The position numbers and the translations under genes are program-made. DNA of 64,000 nucleotides from the NCBI RefSeq assembly GCF_007859765.1, contig NZ_SIHJ01000001.1:682767-746766 (forward strand), read 5' to 3'. Numbering within the stretch: the stretch's first letter is position 1; each line of letters starts with the position of its first letter. The notes under the pieces were generated by a model that saw only the letters and a program-made list of their open reading frames with translations, did no database searches and was not told where the DNA came from. Positions 19,244 to 27,678 of this stretch are shown piece by piece. This DNA is from Posidoniimonas corsicana. Its GTDB lineage: Bacteria > Planctomycetota > Planctomycetia > Pirellulales > Lacipirellulaceae.

Positions 19244-19974
19244 CGCACCGCGAAACCGGTTGCGCGTCCGCGGGCCTTGGCGGCGTTGGTCCCTTTGAGC
19301 CGCAGCCCGCAGACCACGCCCCGCCCGTCGACGCTGGGCAGTCGGACGTCGTGCTTGTCGGCGTCGATCACGGGCCACTCCGCGCCCCAGTACCTAACGG
19401 AACGCGGCAGCGCGCCGATCCGGCCGCAAGCCGGGTAGTAGTCTACCGCAAACACGGCCGCCACGTTGCCCCCGCGGCGGAGGAAGCTGGCCAGCGTGGC
19501 CGGGTGCGACGACTCCGAGGCCGAGAAGGTCAGCGTGTAGTTCTCCGGCAGCCGCCCATCGAGGTACGCGCGGAACCGGCTTCGGACCTTGGTGTAGTCG
19601 TAGAACCGGATGCCGGGCCAGCGGGCGATGGTTTCGGACCAGTCGAGGTCGGACGCCACGTTGAGCCGGACCAAGGGCCGCAGCCCTAGCCGCTCGGCGC
19701 GGCGGGCATGGGCGGCCAGGTCGCGGTCCAGCTGCGCCAGGAAGCCCGTGCGGTCCTCGTAGAGCCATTGGGTGTCCAGGCGGGCCCGGTTCCGCGCGGC
19801 GGGCAGCACCCGCTGGCCGGAGAACCAGAGGTTGCACGCCGCGCGGCACCCCACGGTCGAGGCCGGGCAGACTTCATGCCCGGACAGCCGGTGCGGCGCG
19901 AGGGTGAGGCCCGCCAGCAGGTAGCGGTCCGGGCCGGCCTTCGCCAGCTTGGCGTTGGTGCGGAGCAGTCTCAT
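19237..19974 (-). CDS. GP88 family phage/plasmid protein
   Basis: A 245-residue protein starting MRLLRTNAKLAK. The ATG at 19974 is preceded by GGAAGGAGG and overlaps the stop of the upstream small gene as ATGA; longer readings of the frame are not supported. The cysteine segment CPASTVGCRAAC (residues 36-47), then LYEDRTGFLAQLDRDL, RLNVASDLDW and FYDYTK, match what I recall of the Gene product 88 family, found on phages and plasmids; some members carry similar Cys motifs. Biochemical role is unknown. It sits in a three-gene unit with a small membrane protein and a 50-residue protein, downstream of the primase and excisionase-like genes on the same strand. Confidence 0.8.
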   Translation of the reverse strand: MRLLRTNAKLAKAGPDRYLLAGLTLAPHRLSGHEVCPASTVGCRAACNLWFSGQRVLPAARNRARLDTQWLYEDRTGFLAQLDRDLAAHARRAERLGLRPLVRLNVASDLDWSETIARWPGIRFYDYTKVRSRFRAYLDGRLPENYTLTFSASESSHPATLASFLRRGGNVAAVFAVDYYPACGRIGALPRSVRYWGAEWPVIDADKHDVRLPSVDGRGVVCGLRLKGTNAAKARGRATGFAVRC

Positions 19975-20090
19975 CGGCCCCTCCTTCCGTGCAGCAGGGC
20001 GACCACGACCAGCGCGACGCACGCCGCGCCCAGCCCGGCGGCGCCCGCCAGCGTGGCGAGCGCGTGGATCAAATCGATAAAGCAGGCCAT
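19971..20090 (-). CDS. 39-residue single-span membrane protein
   Basis: The frame reads MACFIDLIHALATLAGAAGL and continues through a hydrophobic VALVVVALL stretch to a basic HGRRGR tail. Nearly the whole protein is one membrane helix with the positive end at the C-terminus. The ATG at 20090 has a strong ribosome binding site (GAGGAGG), and its TGA overlaps the ATG of the GP88 gene, so the two are translationally coupled. The size and context resemble small phage or plasmid membrane proteins; holin-like or lysis-linked function cannot be judged from the sequence. Confidence 0.6.
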   Translation of the reverse strand: MACFIDLIHALATLAGAAGLGAACVALVVVALLHGRRGR

Positions 20091-20352
20091 CGCAATAAGC
20101 CTCCTCGGGTGACGAACCACCGAACACGCGTCCGGATCCGCCGCCATCCTTCGCGGGCGGGTCGGGGTCGGCGCCCCCTGGGCGGAGAGATTGGTGCGCC
20201 CGGTTGCTGGGCAGTTGCGCCTAGGGTTTGGGCGCTGGGGGAGTGGCCAGCTGGGCTCGGCGCGGGGCGCCGCAGGGCGCTCAGAAGAGAGGCGACGGCC
20301 TGAGCCGCTGGAGGGCAGTTAGCCAGGGGAATGGACTGTGGGAAACGAGAAC

Positions 20353-20396
20353 AGGAGAGGCCCCATGCGTGTATGTGGGGCCTCTCCTGATTTTTT
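20353..20396 (+). terminator. Rho-independent terminator reading on the plus strand
   Basis: A perfect 12-bp stem (AGGAGAGGCCCC with GGGGCCTCTCCT) with a 12-base loop, followed by GATTTTTTC. The T-run is on the plus strand only. No plus-strand gene lies upstream in the preceding 2 kb, so it must end either a small untranslated RNA or antisense transcription. Confidence 0.75.
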
Positions 20397-20448
20397 CTCT
20401 CGAGGCGCCGCCGGGAGAACGTCCGCCACAACCGATCCAATACACCTC

Positions 20449-20546
20449 ATACATCAAATACACTAACTGGAGTAAGGAGTTCCAATAGAGAACTATTACA
20501 GTTGTCTATCTGAAGAATCCCTTACCAGTTGGTGTATCTAATGTAT
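20449..20546. repeat. Imperfect inverted repeat, AT-rich, beside the primase gene
   Basis: The left arm (20449-20477) and the right arm (20520-20546) match as reverse complements over about 27 bases with three substitutions and a two-base gap; the shared core is ATACA-AACTGG-TAAGG. The arms are separated by 42 AT-rich bases. The left side also contains a shorter partial copy (AATACACCTCATACA). The arms could be operator or attachment sequences, or iterons for the replication protein encoded next to them. It is not terminator-like because there is no adjacent T-run. Confidence 0.65.
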
Positions 20547-20581
20547 TGAACGTATCTCGAGGGAACCTCCGGGCCCCCTCA

Positions 20582-22954
20582 TCAGACGCCCAAGGCGTAC
20601 GTATCGTCCTGGAACGCGAGGTTCTTGTACCCCCGCTTCCCATTCCGGTTGGTGGAGAGTCCGGGGTAGTGCTCCCTCAGCCGCTTCTCGATCGGCCCGG
20701 CCGCCCACACATCATTCTCCTGGCTCCATGCTTCCCAGTTGGCCTTGATGTCCTGAGTGGCGAGGAACCCGCCATCGGCGGGCTTGATGGCCTCGCTCAG
20801 GAACTGGCGCACCGGGTCGGAGTGCTGCTGGTACTTCTCGGTATGGAGCTGCACCTGCGGCGGCTCCTGGAGCCCCGACGCGAGGTACTCGCTGCAGCCC
20901 TCCACCAGCCAGGCCAGGATGTGGTCCTGCTCGTCGAGCAGCTGGTTCTTCAGGTGCGGGTTCCGCTGCTCCTCCGGCACGATGTTGTCGAAGCTGACCA
21001 CCTTGATCCGGCGCCAGATTCCCGTGTCGGTGCCACGGATCTCGGGCTTGTGGTTGGTCATCAGGAACAGCGAGTGGGAAGGGTTGAAGGTGAAGAAGTC
21101 CTTCTGGACGAAGCGCGCCGTCAGGGCGCTCCCGCCGGTCAGGCGCTTAACCTTGGCCTCGTCGAGCTCGGCGCCCTGGGCGGTCTCCTCGGCGAAGCAG
21201 AACCGCTTGCCGTGCAGGCTGGCGATATCCGTGGGGTGCCTGTCCCACCGCGACGCGGTGAGCAGCCCGTCGGGGAGGGGCGCCGCGTAGTCCCCCAGCA
21301 CGTGCGAGACGGTGTCGAACAGCACCGACTTGCCGTTGGCGCCCGACCCGTAGCAGACGGGCAGGACGTGCTCGAGCTGCTTGCCAATGAGCGACAAGCC
21401 GAGCAGCCGCTGCATGTAGGCGATCATCGTCGTGTCGGACTGGAAGGTCTCGTTGAGGAACTCGAGGAACTTGGTGGCCTTCGCCGCGTCCCCGAACAGC
21501 GCCTTCGTCGCCTTGGTCAGCAAGGCCTTCCGGTTCGCCGTCAGCAGCCGGCCGGCGTTGAGGTCCAGCACGCCGTTCGGGGTGCCCAGCAGGTACGGGT
21601 CGCTGTCGAAAGCGGCGAGGCCCAGCCGCATGGCGGGGTCGTCGGCCGCGAGCTTGACGGCGTCACGGATCCGGGCGTGGTTGGCCGAACTCTTCGCGAA
21701 GTTCTCGTACTGCTTCACCATTTCTTCATCGACGTCCATACCCAGGCTGTAGGCCAGTTGCAGCTCGGCCCGCACCATAGCCGCGAGATTCTTCCGAGCC
21801 ATGTACCGCAGATCGTTGGGCTCGGAGGAGAAGCGCCACAGCCCACTCTTGGGCAGGTAGGTCGCCCACTGCTTGCACTCCGGCACGTACTTGATGTCGC
21901 CGTCCACCAGGCTGACCAGCCGCTCGGTATTGCCGTCGTCGCTGAGGCCGCGGAGCGCGATCGGGGCGAACGTCGCGAAGTCGAGCTCCACCAGGGCCCC
22001 TCCCGTCGTCACGTCGGGGCTGCGCTCGGCCTGGCGGAGCCGGTCCAGACGCTCGCTATCGGTGAAGCTGCTGAGAAACGGGGTCGTCTGCTCCTCGTAC
22101 TCCTGGAGCGTCGCCAGCGCGCAGTCGTTCGAGAGGTAGTGCTCGGCCGCCCTGCGCATGCAGACCGCTAGACGCTTCGAGCCGTCGCTAACGTCCTCCA
22201 TGTTCTTCGTCGTCTCGATCATGGCGGCCAGGCAGCCACGGTGCACGCCCGTGTCCGGGTCGCCCTCCTTGCGGTCGATGCCCTCCAGCTTGGCTTCGTG
22301 TTGCTTCTTTGCCTCGGCGTCGTTCTCGGCCAACTCCTTCAGCTTCTTAGCCACGTCGTCCGGGAGGGTGGGGAGCTCGGGAATTGCATCCGGGGAGTGG
22401 CCGACCTTCCATTCGTAGCGGTTCCCGGTAGCCGTCCATCCGCCCTTGCCATCGGATACATAGTGCCGACTCGGCGGGAGCACCGAGAAGGCCCCCTTGC
22501 CGCCGGTGCCGATCTGCACCATCACCTTGGCCCCGTTTGAGCCCCGGAAGTGCACGTTGCCGCGGTCGGCCGGCAGGTCGGACGCCGCGGCCCGGAACGA
22601 GAGCCGGTGGCCGCGCCCCGTATTTGCCCACCAGCACGGAGGGATCTCTCCGTCGAACAACTCCTTGGCCGCCTCCATCTCCTCGTCCGAGTCGATGTCG
22701 ACCATCACGACAATCTGGCCCTCGGCGCCGTCCGGCGGACTGTAGGGGCCGGCCAGAATCCCGATCGTGGGCGTTGCACTACGGTCGATAAAGGCGTTAA
22801 GGGCGGCCTCGGTGGGTTCCGCGGTCTGCCAGTTGGCGCCCATGGCGCCGGGGTTCTTCCCCTCGGCGGCCCGGACACGCAGCCCCTTGCCGCGAAGCTT
22901 ACTCGCCCACGTCTTCAGCTCGTTGCGGTAATCGGTAAGGGATTCTGTCGTCAT
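20582..22954 (-). CDS. Phage/plasmid primase-helicase (prim-pol plus D5/SF3 helicase)
   Basis: A 790-residue replication protein. The ATG at 22954 is preceded by AGGAG. The N-terminal third is a bifunctional prim-pol domain: the acidic pair in VVMVDIDSDE (about residue 85), NTGRGHRLSF, and the VLPPSRHYVSDGKGGW segment. The middle is helical and matches D5_N-like linkers. The C-terminal part is a superfamily 3 helicase with Walker A GSGANGKS (about 535-542), a Walker B-like FCFAEE and the sensor segment LFLMTNHKPEIRG. Such proteins prime and unwind DNA for P4-like satellites, plasmids and phages. It is apparently intact. It lies downstream of the excisionase-like gene on the same strand and is probably transcribed with it. 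Confidence 0.93.
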   Translation of the reverse strand: MTTESLTDYRNELKTWASKLRGKGLRVRAAEGKNPGAMGANWQTAEPTEAALNAFIDRSATPTIGILAGPYSPPDGAEGQIVVMVDIDSDEEMEAAKELFDGEIPPCWWANTGRGHRLSFRAAASDLPADRGNVHFRGSNGAKVMVQIGTGGKGAFSVLPPSRHYVSDGKGGWTATGNRYEWKVGHSPDAIPELPTLPDDVAKKLKELAENDAEAKKQHEAKLEGIDRKEGDPDTGVHRGCLAAMIETTKNMEDVSDGSKRLAVCMRRAAEHYLSNDCALATLQEYEEQTTPFLSSFTDSERLDRLRQAERSPDVTTGGALVELDFATFAPIALRGLSDDGNTERLVSLVDGDIKYVPECKQWATYLPKSGLWRFSSEPNDLRYMARKNLAAMVRAELQLAYSLGMDVDEEMVKQYENFAKSSANHARIRDAVKLAADDPAMRLGLAAFDSDPYLLGTPNGVLDLNAGRLLTANRKALLTKATKALFGDAAKATKFLEFLNETFQSDTTMIAYMQRLLGLSLIGKQLEHVLPVCYGSGANGKSVLFDTVSHVLGDYAAPLPDGLLTASRWDRHPTDIASLHGKRFCFAEETAQGAELDEAKVKRLTGGSALTARFVQKDFFTFNPSHSLFLMTNHKPEIRGTDTGIWRRIKVVSFDNIVPEEQRNPHLKNQLLDEQDHILAWLVEGCSEYLASGLQEPPQVQLHTEKYQQHSDPVRQFLSEAIKPADGGFLATQDIKANWEAWSQENDVWAAGPIEKRLREHYPGLSTNRNGKRGYKNLAFQDDTYALGV

Positions 22955-23115
22955 TAGTCTCTGCTCCTGAATAGAAAAGTAATCGCCAAACCAGTCTGGC
23001 GAAAAGCGGGTTAGAGGTTCGGCGACACACCGAACCGTTGCACCTGCTTGCAGCACGCCGTGCACGACTGCCCGACCAAGCCGAAACTGTGTCGATCAAA
23101 GACAGCAGTCTGCGC

Positions 23116-23382
23116 TTAGGCGCGCGGAAAGAAGTCCTTGCAGCCCTGGTCGACGCACCGACGACGCCTCTTGAGCGCCGGCGGCCTGCCTTGAGGCTGG
23201 TACGCGGACCGGTCTAGGTACGCGTCCAGGGCCACCGGGTCAACACGGTAGGTCGGACGACGGGCGCCGGGGACCGCGATGTCCTTGGCGGGCAACACGC
23301 CTGTCGAAATCAGACGCGAGACGTGAGAGCGACTCACGCCGAGGCGTTCGGCGACGCCTTGGGAAGAGAGAAGTGGGGGCAT
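23116..23382 (-). CDS. Excisionase-like HTH DNA-binding protein
   Basis: An 88-residue protein starting MPPLLSSQGVAERLG. Residues 7-27 (SQGVAERLGVSRSHVSRLIS) form a MerR/excisionase-type helix-turn-helix, followed by GVLPAKDI and a wing-like PGARRPTYRVDP, as in AlpA/HTH_17 proteins. The C-terminus carries a CxxxxC pair (CVDQGC) and basic residues. Longer readings of the frame add an Arg/Pro-rich leader that does not look like protein, so I use the inner ATG although its ribosome binding site is weak. It precedes the primase on the same strand with a 160-base gap. It probably regulates the element or acts in excision; no integrase is present nearby. Confidence 0.8.
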   Translation of the reverse strand: MPPLLSSQGVAERLGVSRSHVSRLISTGVLPAKDIAVPGARRPTYRVDPVALDAYLDRSAYQPQGRPPALKRRRRCVDQGCKDFFPRA

Positions 23383-24983
23383 ATGTCCATGCCGCTCGGG
23401 TGGAGGACGCCGTCGACGTCGCTCCCGATTGAGCTTCGTGCTCGTGCTGCGGGACGCAACAGGATAGGGAGGGGCCAGCTGGATCCGCGACGCGCGGACC
23501 CACGACAGCCACACACGTGGCTGAGTTCATGGGTTCCTAACTAATCACTGCCCCAGAACTTTTCCAGTCTGGAAAGCCCCGCTGGCCAGGAAAACTTTGC
23601 GATCCCGGTCGGTGGCGCGGGTTGTACCGGTCGTGCGGCCTCAAGTCCGTCGGTGTTGACTGCAGAGCGGCCTAGTCGAGCGTGACAACCGCGAGTGTGA
23701 CCACCGACCACACGCTCCACCACGGAAGTGTTCTGAATAACGATCCGTCTTCTCTGCCCCCGAACAGACACGTTGCTTTGGCGCCGCCGCGGGTCGCACC
23801 GCATCAACGATGCGGACACTCATCGGAATTGGAATCGACGCGCTCCTATGCCCCTCCGCCGAAGGTTGCCAGTCAAGATGGACGTGGTAACCTGACACAC
23901 CGTGGACGCGAGCGAGCGGTTGTGGCCACAACCGCTACCAGCACAATTAGGCCGATTCCGTCATATTTCGCAACTACGAGAGAATGCGTTTGCGCCTACT
24001 ATTTCAGGCTATAACGCGTATTCGGCATGATTGAGCAGAGTGCTCAGAATCCCTTTTCAGGGCCGTGCTCTACCAACTGAGCTATCTGACCGTATTCACA
24101 GAGTGGCGCGAAACGCAACTTACTGTCGGAAGGACATTTTGCCTCCTGCGACGGTTCGCAACGCCGACGTGCGACACAACAAGCCGGAGGCCCAATCGTC
24201 TTAGCTCTCCACTCGGAGAGCTCCTAAGTATGCCCCCCAGTCGGGCCTCCATCAAGCCCTCCTAACCCTATTCTCGATTCCCACTTACGACCCACCGACT
24301 TTGCTAGGTTAGGCCGCACCGCCAGCGCCCCGCCTGAGTGATGAAGCGGTTGTACGGGACTTTCCGACTAACGCAATTAGGGGCGTGCCTCCGTGACCGA
24401 AAACCTCACGCTCGCCGTACGACTCGCACTGCGTCTGCTCCCGCATTCGGACTCGCTCAGCCAGGTCGCCTGCCGGACCAACCGACGCACGCCTGCTCGA
24501 ACTGAGCCGCCAAATCGCCCCAACTTGTGGAAGCTTGGTGGATGCAGTTCCAACAGGACCTGCCACCCCGTACGAGGCCCGCGGACGCCCTTTCCGGTCC
24601 AGACTCCCTAAGTACTATCAGAACGCAAGGCTCTACCTACCCAAGCTGCGATGAGCGGTGGGCTCTTTGCGAATCGCGTTCATGATCGGGCATAGGCGCT
24701 ATTGAGCCCGGTTTCTACCGGCCCACCTTGGTTGCATGGCGACCACGCTGAAGCGTTTAGGCATAAGTGTACCGCTAGCTCTCCTTAGCTAGTGAAGGTT
24801 CGCCGTCGCTACCGACTCGGCATAGCGTTTGCCTCGCTGTACCAACAGTTCACGTTCTAATTCCTTCGTCGCCCATGGCGGAGCGGCGGTGCGTCTTGGC
24901 ACGTTGCTGCCCCGTCCCAATTCTCAAACTGACAGCAGCGCCCAAAAAGCGTACGCCGCCATCAAGGAACCACCGAGCCTCTC
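23383..24983. other. Gene-poor stretch upstream of sucA
   Basis: About 1.6 kb without a convincing gene. It holds the 5' half of a tRNA-Phe gene (24052-24091) and two clean hairpins: AGCTCTCC-ACTC-GGAGAGCT at 24203-24222 and CGCTAGCT-CTCCTT-AGCTAGTG at 24773-24794. Both contain the string TAGCTCTCC. Short open frames here have unusual composition and no recognisable motifs. The segment next to 24984 must contain the sucA promoter, but I see no clear boxes. Confidence 0.55.
24052..24091 (-). pseudogene. 5' half of a tRNA-Phe(GAA) gene
   Basis: Read on the minus strand, the segment begins GGTCAGATAGCTCAGTTGG and continues through a normal D-arm (GCTC/GAGC) to the anticodon stem CGGCC and loop CTGAAAA, where the anticodon would be GAA. 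After two further bases of the 3' anticodon stem the sequence departs from any tRNA: no variable loop, no GGTTCGAATCC T-arm and no 3' acceptor strand matching GGTCAGA follow. It is therefore a truncated tRNA copy, about 40 bases long. The break inside the anticodon arm is a place where integrases often recombine, so it may mark one end of an integration event. Confidence 0.7.
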
Positions 24984-27671
24984 ATGCCGGAGCCTGGAGC
25001 TGAATCAAACACGCTTGTGCAAAGGAACCGGACGGCCGTTTCTAACCATCCGCCGTTCCCACCGACCAGCATCTTTAACCCCCCCGTTCTCGCAGCACGC
25101 GATCACGGCAGCGCTCGGCTGCAGCATGGCGTCGACCGGCTGGTCGCAGACTACCGTGACCGGGGGCACCTCGCGGCCAAGCTCGACCCGCTCGGGCTGT
25201 CGGAGCGCGGCGGCGACCTATTCCAGCTAGGTGAGTACGGGCTGAGCACCGACGACGACAGCGAGAGCGTTCTGCTCTCCACCGCTGGCCGCCAGGCGCC
25301 CACGAGCGTCCAGCTGGGAGAGCTGCGGCAGCGGCTCACCGATACCTACTGCCAATGGGTAGGCTACGAGTACTCCCACCTGCGCGACGCCGATGCGCGG
25401 GCGTGGCTGCAGAATCGGATCGAGAACCAGCAGGGAGCCGACGCCCCGGCGGAGCTTCAGCGGCGGGTCCTCACGCAACTGAGCCGCGCCGTTACTTTCG
25501 AGCGATTTGTCCGCAAGAAGTACCTGGGGTCCAAGACTTTCTCCCTCGAAGGCGCCGAGACGCTGATCACGCTGCTCGACCTGGCGCTCGACAACGCGGC
25601 GGGCCACGGCGTCGCGGAGGTGGTGATCGGCATGGCCCACCGCGGCCGCCTGAATGTGCTCGCGAACATCGTGGGCAAGCCCCCCGAGGAGATCTTCCGA
25701 GAGTTCGAGGACCAGCACCCCGATTGGTGGCGGGGACGTGGCGACGTCAAGTACCACCTCGGCGCGAGCGGCGAGTGGACCGGCTCGAACGGCGCCGACG
25801 TGCACATCTCGCTTTGCTTCAACCCGAGCCACCTGGAGTTCATTAACCCGATCGCCTTGGGCCGGATCCGCGCGAAGCAGGATCGCGTAGGCGACGCCGA
25901 TAGGACACGCGGCGTGACGGTCCTAATCCATGGCGACGCCGGCTTTGCCGGCGAGGGCATCGTGCAGGAGACCCTCAACCTGACCGGGCTCGACGACTAC
26001 CGCACCGGCGGAACGCTGCACGTGGTTGTCAACAACCAGCTGGGGTTCACCACCGGGCCGTCGGAGGGTCGGTCCACCGAGTACGCCACCGACATCGCCA
26101 GGGCGTACGATATCCCGGTCTTCCACGTCAATGGAGACCAACCCCTCGCCGTGGCCAGCGTCGTGCGGCTGGCGATGGAGTTCCGCGCCCGCTTCCAGCG
26201 CGACGTTGTCGTCGACCTGTACTGCTACCGCCGCTGGGGGCACAACGAGGCAGACGAGCCAACCTTCACCCAGCCGGTCATGTACGACGCGGTCGAGAGC
26301 CGCGACTCGATCTACGACGCGTACCGTGATCGGCTCGTCGAAACCGGCGTTGTGACGCGCGCCGAGGCCGATCAGCACGCCGAGCAGACGCGTGCTGAGC
26401 TCGAGGAGCACTACCAGGCTGCTCAGCAGAAGACCGCCCAACCGCACGAGCCTCCCCTCGGCGGCGTTTGGCAGGACTACCGCGGCGGCGCCGCGGATGA
26501 CGACGAATGCGAAACCGCCGTTGACGCCGGGCAACTGAAGGAGCTGATAGAGAAGATCACGACGTTCCCGGACGGGTTCCACCTGCACCCCAAGCTCCAA
26601 CGCAGCGTCCAGCAAAGGAAACTCATCGCCGAGCAGGAGGCGCCCGTCGATTGGGCGACCGCAGAATCGCTCGCTATCGCGTCCCTCGCGACCGAAGGGG
26701 CGCCGGTGCGGCTGTCGGGGCAAGACTCGGGGCGAGGAACGTTCAGCCATCGCCACGCGCTGCTCCACGACGCGGAGGACGGACGCCGGATCAACATCTT
26801 CTCGAACCTCGCCGACCAACAGGGCGAGGTGCAGATCATCAACAGCCCGCTCTGCGAGGGCGCCTCGCTGGGATTCGAGTACGGCTACTCCCTCGACTAC
26901 CCCGGCGCCCTGGTGGTGTGGGAGGCTCAGTTCGGCGACTTCGCCAATGCCGGACAGGTGATCATTGATCAGTTCATCTCCAGCGCGGAAGACAAGTGGC
27001 GGCGGCTAAGCGGCCTGGTGCTGCTGCTGCCGCACGGCTTTGAAGGGCAGGGGCCTGAGCACTCAAGCGCGAGACTCGAACGGTTCCTCACTCTAGCCGC
27101 CGAAGACAACATCCAGGTCGCCTGCCCGACCACGCCGGCCCAATACTTCCACCTGCTCCGCCGTCAAGTGGAGCGTCCGTGGCGGAAACCCCTGGTGGTG
27201 CTGACCCACAAGAGCCTGCTGCGTCACCCACGCATGGCGTCGAGCCTGGACGAGCTGAGCGGCGGCGGGTTCCGCCCCATCCTGGCCGACGACCGGCCCG
27301 CCGCGTCGGAGACGTCCCGGATCCTGATGTCCAGCGGGAAGATGGCCTACGACCTGTTGGAGGCGCGGGAAGAACGCGGGCGTTCCGACGTCGCGATCGT
27401 GCGGGTCGAGCAGTTCTACCCGCTCAGCGACGCCCAGCTCGCCGACACGCTCCGCCCATATGAGGACGGCGCCCGCGTGGTTTGGGTTCAGGAGGAGCCC
27501 GAGAACATGGGGGCCTGGCCGTACTGGAGGCAGCGGTGCTGTGATCGCATTGCTGACCGATTTCCGTTCTCGTGCGTCTCCCGCGAGAGCTCCGCGAGCC
27601 CCGCGACCGGCTCCTCGGCCGCGCACAAAGACGAACAGCAAGAACTAATCGAACAGGCCTTTAACACCTAG
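24984..27671 (+). CDS. sucA: 2-oxoglutarate dehydrogenase E1 component
   Basis: The thiamine-dependent decarboxylase of the 2-oxoglutarate dehydrogenase complex (TCA cycle, cytosol). Family marks: [21 protein letters not shown] near the start, [60 protein letters not shown] and, in the C-terminal half, [17 protein letters not shown] and [16 protein letters not shown]. At 895 residues it is of near-normal length, but the usual N-terminal helix of E1o (LYxxYLxDPxSV...W) is absent: the first 22 or so residues look unlike protein in relatives and the family pattern begins around [12 protein letters not shown]. The start is therefore uncertain. sucB follows after 7 bases. Confidence 0.95.
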   Translation: MPEPGAESNTLVQRNRTAVSNHPPFPPTSIFNPPVLAARDHGSARLQHGVDRLVADYRDRGHLAAKLDPLGLSERGGDLFQLGEYGLSTDDDSESVLLSTAGRQAPTSVQLGELRQRLTDTYCQWVGYEYSHLRDADARAWLQNRIENQQGADAPAELQRRVLTQLSRAVTFERFVRKKYLGSKTFSLEGAETLITLLDLALDNAAGHGVAEVVIGMAHRGRLNVLANIVGKPPEEIFREFEDQHPDWWRGRGDVKYHLGASGEWTGSNGADVHISLCFNPSHLEFINPIALGRIRAKQDRVGDADRTRGVTVLIHGDAGFAGEGIVQETLNLTGLDDYRTGGTLHVVVNNQLGFTTGPSEGRSTEYATDIARAYDIPVFHVNGDQPLAVASVVRLAMEFRARFQRDVVVDLYCYRRWGHNEADEPTFTQPVMYDAVESRDSIYDAYRDRLVETGVVTRAEADQHAEQTRAELEEHYQAAQQKTAQPHEPPLGGVWQDYRGGAADDDECETAVDAGQLKELIEKITTFPDGFHLHPKLQRSVQQRKLIAEQEAPVDWATAESLAIASLATEGAPVRLSGQDSGRGTFSHRHALLHDAEDGRRINIFSNLADQQGEVQIINSPLCEGASLGFEYGYSLDYPGALVVWEAQFGDFANAGQVIIDQFISSAEDKWRRLSGLVLLLPHGFEGQGPEHSSARLERFLTLAAEDNIQVACPTTPAQYFHLLRRQVERPWRKPLVVLTHKSLLRHPRMASSLDELSGGGFRPILADDRPAASETSRILMSSGKMAYDLLEAREERGRSDVAIVRVEQFYPLSDAQLADTLRPYEDGARVVWVQEEPENMGAWPYWRQRCCDRIADRFPFSCVSRESSASPATGSSAAHKDEQQELIEQAFNT

Positions 27672-27678
27672 ATCTGCG

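Larger units (their letters stand above)
20091..20581. other. Intergenic region with terminator and inverted repeat
   Basis: About 490 bases between the primase gene and the small membrane protein gene. It holds a plus-strand hairpin terminator (20353-20396) and an imperfect inverted repeat (20449-20546), both listed separately. The promoter of the minus-strand GP88 unit should lie in 20100-20350, but no clear boxes are visible. The base composition drops in 20430-20560, which is AT-rich compared with everything around it. Confidence 0.5.

Noticed and set aside
20546-22171. A long plus-strand open frame opposite the primase gene
   Set aside because: It mirrors the codon pattern of the primase gene, is rich in Arg/Val/Leu/Gly without any motif, and the minus-strand frame has clear catalytic motifs.
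24052-24091. A complete functional tRNA gene
   Set aside because: The 3' half (variable loop, T-arm, acceptor strand) is missing in the following bases.
24829-25230. Plus-strand frame overlapping the start of sucA, beginning near a NSFVAHGGAA segment
   Set aside because: The segment vaguely recalls the start of E1o proteins, but the rest of the frame does not continue the family pattern and overlaps the real sucA frame.
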